From NCBI GenBank assembly GCA_026874595.1, contig CM049308.1:53457624-53521623 (forward strand): a DNA stretch of 64,000 nt, written 5' to 3'. The notes beneath the pieces were generated by a model that was not told the DNA's origin, searched no databases, and saw only the letters and a program-made list of their open reading frames with translations. The translations under genes and the position numbers were made by a program. The stretch is from Sipunculus nudus. Taxonomy: Eukaryota > Annelida > Sipuncula > Golfingiida > Sipunculidae. This document shows positions 60,701-64,000 of this stretch, in pieces (the stretch's first letter is position 1; every line of letters begins with the position of its first letter).

Positions 60701-63062
60701 CCCCCCCCCACCCCCAAGTCCTTGCACTTGGGACATTTAGTTATCATTGCAATTGTATCCATTTGACAAAATTGAAAAATAAAAAAAAAATTATTCCCTT
60801 CTCATCAATACAAACCTAGCATATCACTCAACCATGGCCAATATTACCTTTTCCTCTCAGACATGATCTCCATTTGTTATTATTTTAGATTTTTACCTTT
60901 AAGGTCAACTTCAGCTGAGCACCGTGAGCATTGGGTCCTTTGTATTATAGACCGAATCAAAAGACCACTACAGTTTTTAGCTCAGCTGACTATAAGTCAT
61001 CTGAGCTATAGTCGTGGTCCATTGTCCGTCTGTCCGTCCGTCTGTCCGTCCGTCCGTCCGTCCGTAGATGTGGCACGTTTTGAAACCGTAAGACCTAGGA
61101 ATCCAAAATTCATCATAATGTTAGATGTCCCCAAGATCTCCTACCAAGCCGAAAACTGGGTCTTTGCGACTTCGTTCCTTTGAGAAATTAAGGAAAAACC
61201 TCAATTTTTTATTAAAATCCTATTTTCACACTTCAGGACTGCCTAATATCAAAACCACTCATCTGTTTTTCCTCATATTTACCATAAATATTCCTCTATA
61301 TAGTTCCTATGTACATGCCAGAAATTAAGTCTGTAAAGTATAAATTCTTTAAGTTATGGGCCCAAACATAATGGACTTTGTAAAAAATCAGGAAAAATAA
61401 TAACTCACTTAACATGAAAAATTTTGAAACTAGAGTCTATTTTCTCAAGTATATAACTATGTTTAATTAAGATTCAACTGTTTACCAAAAATTAGATCTG
61501 AATTTTGTAAATTTTTTAAGTTATTAGCATAAAAAAAAATCAGTACCTTAAATTTTGCCCAACTTTGACCATGGCACGTTTTTTTCCTGTAAGCACCATT
61601 GTTTTAATTTTCACAGCATGTAAACATAAATATTTAGTTTGTCTAAATCTGAAATTTGAAAATAAAAGCTTGAAAATTAAGCTAGTTATTGATTTTTTTT
61701 TCTGTAGTCACTTGATTTGATTACAGATGCAGGGTCCCACTCCAGGTCACTGGAAGTCAGCTATGCCAGGGTTTCTGATTCGTTACAGTCACTGGGGGAG
61801 ATCCCCTGCTGTGACAGGTGTACACTTATTCTCATATCACCACCCCAATCACCCCCCCCCCCCCCCCCCCCCCGCAAACCCAACCTACCAAGTGTTATGC
61901 AGTAATTGTTATTGTTTTCACTGTATCTCCTTAATTGTAATGCTGTTTCCACTCCGATATGCAAAAACTTTCCTTGAAAAAATAATTCAAGGTGTAATCC
62001 AGAAGATGCAATGTTGTGTAATGTAGCATTTTTAAAGAAATCAATTTTCTTTTAAATGATTTTAACAAATATAAATGAACCCATCAGTATGCTTAAATTA
62101 TTATAAAATATTAAGCACATTATGGATAAATAAAGACACAATTAAAAATTGTGAAATCTAAATCAAGTATTATTTTTAGATATTTATTGTTTTGCAGATT
62201 TAAAATATATATTTTTGTGGTAAAAAATAAATAAACATTTGTATGCATGATGTGGTGTTATCTGACAAGATTGAGATTTATGATGATGCAATTGAGAATT
62301 ATGAATCAACTTTTATATTCAGATATATTTGTTAAATTGGAAATGTATAGAAATATAAACTTAAATTAGAAAATAATTGATGTGATAAAAAAATCAGGAT
62401 TTAATACAAACATTTGTTCATTATTTCCCTGCCTCAGCAGAATTTGGGATCAGGCTTTGTTTGCCTTGTTTTATGTTGTTAATTAGCTATATTTCAACTG
62501 TATACATTTCATAAAAAAAATACATATATATTTAATCATATATATTATACAAAAAAATAGATGCAATTGAACAAATGTGTAAACTACTGAAATGTCAACA
62601 GTTAATCGAAAAACCAACTAATGATCATGGTGATAGTACAGATCATTTGTTCACAAACTGCTCACATGCTTTAGTTTCAACATTAGGAAACACATGGTCA
62701 GGTCACAAAATAATTTTTTGCAACAGTTTCTTGCTCATCAATACAAACCAATCATATAAACCAACCATGGCCTTTATTACCTCTTCCTCTTACACTTTAT
62801 CTCCATTAGATATTATTTTAGATTTTTACCTTCAAGGTTAACGTCAGCTGAGCACAGTGACCCATAGGTCCCTTGTTTTTAAATACTTTTAAATAGTTTT
62901 ATAATTAAGATTTGTTCATTGTGTATATCCATGTAAATTGATATGTTACAGGAGTGTATGGCAGAAACACAAGACTGGAGAAAATGCCAGAAGCAAGTCA
63001 CAGAGTTCAGGGAATGTATGGCTAAATTTCACAAGAAACAGATGGCAGACAAGAAATCATGA
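51647..63062 (+). CDS. COA4: COA4, cytochrome c oxidase assembly factor 4 (CHCHD8), complete, two exons
   Basis: Exons 51647-51769 and 62952-63062 join in phase 0 to give 77 residues (human COA4 is 87). The protein is a twin CX9C protein of the mitochondrial intermembrane space, needed for complex IV assembly and expected to be oxidised by the MIA40 relay. Cysteines fall at 33, 43, 53 and 63, each separated by nine residues. CMAETQDWRKC matches the CMAxHQDWRxC block typical of COA4, and an acidic run plus DPVEKMI precedes the first Cys as in the family. The junction Gln-Glu falls inside the first CX9C motif. No N-terminal presequence is seen, as expected. The single intron is 11.2 kb and holds B, pogo, A and C elements. 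Confidence 0.94.
52088..52183. repeat. short inverted repeat (foldback) in COA4 intron
   Basis: GTGTGAGTGATTCTATAGTTG near 52089 pairs with CAACTATAGAATCATTCACAC near 52161, with a roughly 50-bp loop. A related ACTATAGAATAACTCGCGCAC is at 51909. Confidence 0.75.
54284..54343 (-). pseudogene. pogo-superfamily transposase fragment (DDE_1)
   Basis: The WDxFRxHLTP signature surrounds the second catalytic Asp of the DDE/D domain. Downstream minus-strand sequence continues ...THQAVI, then loses similarity. Confidence 0.7.
54362..55873. repeat. tandem duplication, 845-bp offset, inside the pogo-like element
   Basis: GTGACCGTC...TGTTTACTCGTTT through ACATGTCGGCCCGCTTGT and AAATAAATACAT occurs at about 54364-55026 and again at 55209-55873 with scattered changes. 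Confidence 0.9.
56613..56650 (-). repeat. F-family start, truncated
   Basis: Inverted CAGGTTCGCATTAGGCCTG followed by TAGGCCTTGTT, as at 15085, again about 160 bp beyond an A-family 3' end. Confidence 0.5.
56810..58256 (-). mobile_element. A-family element, fourth copy, minus strand
   Basis: CTAG at 56810-56813 and the 5' TATCCGCC ending at 58256. GGTGGCGCCACC at 57110, 57239 and 57943; DR1 AGGTCAGAGGTCA at 58092-58104. It closely matches the copy at 13515-14946, including the ACATGTGAACTGCTGCGCCC stretch. The right arm of the 5' palindrome is deleted. Confidence 0.7.
58262..60475 (-). mobile_element. C-family repeat, minus-strand copy, with an internal expansion
   Basis: Inverted counterpart of 12134-13514, ending CATCGCATAAGCTCACAGGT at 60452-60471. 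It lacks about 90 bp next to that end but has extra sequence at 58590-59340, where TGAACTCTTGACCT and GGCAGTCTGCCAAAGCTATA are repeated several times. GGTGGCGCCACC at 58388. Confidence 0.65.
60480..60945 (+). mobile_element. B-family 3' half, truncated
   Basis: AAAAATGAGGATCTGATGC...CTGCC, poly-C near 60698 and the tail TTAAGGTCAACTTCAGCTGAG, CACCGTGAGC match B tails, lying just before the next complete B. Confidence 0.55.
60975..62876 (+). mobile_element. B-family element, full length, near-identical to 2717-4616
   Basis: Palindrome from 60975, (GTCC)n at 61024-61065, 22-C tract at 61852-61873, terminal GACCCATAGGTCCCTTGTTTT. Differences from the 2.7-kb copy are few and scattered. It lies in the COA4 intron, ending 75 bp before exon 2. 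Confidence 0.78.
62952..63062 (+). CDS. COA4: COA4 exon 2 and stop
   Basis: Acceptor ATGTTACAG, 36 codons plus TGA. It carries three of the four cysteines, the QDWRKC block and a basic C-terminus. Confidence 0.94.
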   Translation, partial: ECMAETQDWRKCQKQVTEFRECMAKFHKKQMADKKS

Positions 63063-64000
63063 TTCTACACCAGGATAAAAGAGGAAACAATATATGTGCA
63101 CAAAACACAGGCAGAATTCTACAGCACAAATATCTGATCAATGTAAACTGCCAGTGTATTATGGAGTTACACTCTGCTCATATTCCAGCTTGAGAAAACA
63201 ATCTTTTAGCATGTGGTGGTGATAATGGCTATACTCAATGCCTCACATGATAAACCTCTTCATACTGAGATGGTAGAAATGTTATCATAAAGTGACATAC
63301 ATGACTGTAGAGATTTTGTGATTAGATTATTCCTGGCCTGAGAACAAAAGTATACATGTGCATCCTTTAAAAAACACACTTGTAATACTATCATAGGTCG
63401 TTGTTTACAGTAATACTTTAGCACATGGATCCATTACCATTGAGCTGCAGCAACAATCTAATAATTTGAGGAAATGTGACTTGAACTTTTGTTAAATTTG
63501 ATAATCATTGACAGCATTTATTTTCAGTGTGAACCTTTATTCTGTGGTGACCTCATAATGAAATGTGCAAGTTGTGTGCAGGTAATCTTCAGTAAAATTT
63601 ATTATACACATTATTTGTAGTATGCAAATTTATAAAATATATACTTTTTATATTGTCTTTTTAATAAGGTGGCTGGGGCATCTTCAAGGATAACTGGTAT
63701 CAAGATAATGTGTTATCATGATTTTTTTTTTCAATAATAAAAGGTGATATTTATATTGAAATGGACTTCAAATGTTGTTTGGCTATATTTGGTATGCTTT
63801 TATGTGTCAATATTCTAAATGTTCATCCAGGCCAGGCTTTGACTGAAGCACTTGCCCAGTTTTTCTAGACTAATCAGATTACTATGAAGTAGAACTTCTG
63901 TGGTGTCTTAATGTTCCTGTACAGTATGTGACCATTATACTGGTAGATTTGAATATGCCTGAATGTAGTACATGTACAGTGTAATACAAAATAAGACGCA
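63063..64000 (+). other. COA4 3' UTR and downstream flank
   Basis: A candidate poly(A) signal AATAAA is at 63736-63741, about 675 bp after the stop. No further gene or repeat family was recognised up to the window end. Confidence 0.4.

Overview
The window is animal nuclear DNA: AT-rich, intron-bearing, and mostly repeats. It has three recognisable protein-coding genes, each split by GT-AG introns. The repeats suggest a mollusc, probably a bivalve. They are non-autonomous elements with internal tandem repeats, a (GTCC)n/(GGAC)n microsatellite and a 3' hairpin, resembling the bivalve 'pearl'/Helentron-associated (HINE) class, plus tRNA-derived SINEs. Species was not determined, and no bacterial or viral gene was recognised.

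Genes. (1) 8828-18881, plus: five C-terminal coding exons of a METTL24-like (Methyltransf_22) methyltransferase; the N-terminal signal-anchor exon was not found. (2) 38999-45744, minus: a complete three-exon DTD2, the animal-specific D-aminoacyl-tRNA deacylase (171 aa). Exon 2 is only 70 nt and was found by reading the minus strand. (3) 51647-63062, plus: a complete two-exon COA4, a cytochrome c oxidase assembly factor (77 aa). Its single intron is 11.2 kb. DTD2 and COA4 are divergent, 5.9 kb apart. Nothing suggests that the three genes share a pathway.

Repeat families, named here for convenience. A: TATCCGCC-palindrome start and hairpin + CTAG end; the 5.5-7.2 kb copy holds an exact 280-bp dimeric tandem array. 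B: starts with an AGCTCAG...CTGAGCT palindrome and (GTCC)n, ends with a GACCCATAGGTC hairpin; many copies. C: 12.1-13.5 kb and inverted at 58.3-60.5 kb. D: shares the B start but carries about 335-bp tandem units. E: two head-to-tail copies at 28.9-32.6 kb with 149-bp and about 330-bp units. F: about 143-bp units at 15.1-15.7 kb. A, C and D share the 12-bp palindrome GGTGGCGCCACC (21 exact copies found by eye). E carries a CTCF-consensus-like site in each tandem unit. A, E and F carry DR1-type AGGTCA half-site pairs. A 3.2-kb decayed pogo-like transposon sits at a TA inside a B copy in the COA4 intron.

Layout: 1-8.8 kb repeats (two B copies, one with nested A); 8.8-18.9 kb METTL24-like gene with SINEs, C/A/F and B in its introns; 19-28.8 kb low-complexity and locally duplicated sequence; 28.9-32.6 kb tandem E pair; 32.7-38.9 kb inverted repeat, microsatellite and a third A copy; 39-45.7 kb DTD2 with B copies in its introns; 46.8-49.8 kb B + D; 51.6-63.1 kb COA4 with B + pogo, the inverted A/C block and a B copy nearly identical to the one at 2.7 kb. 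All coordinates and comparisons were read by eye; no alignment or search was run.
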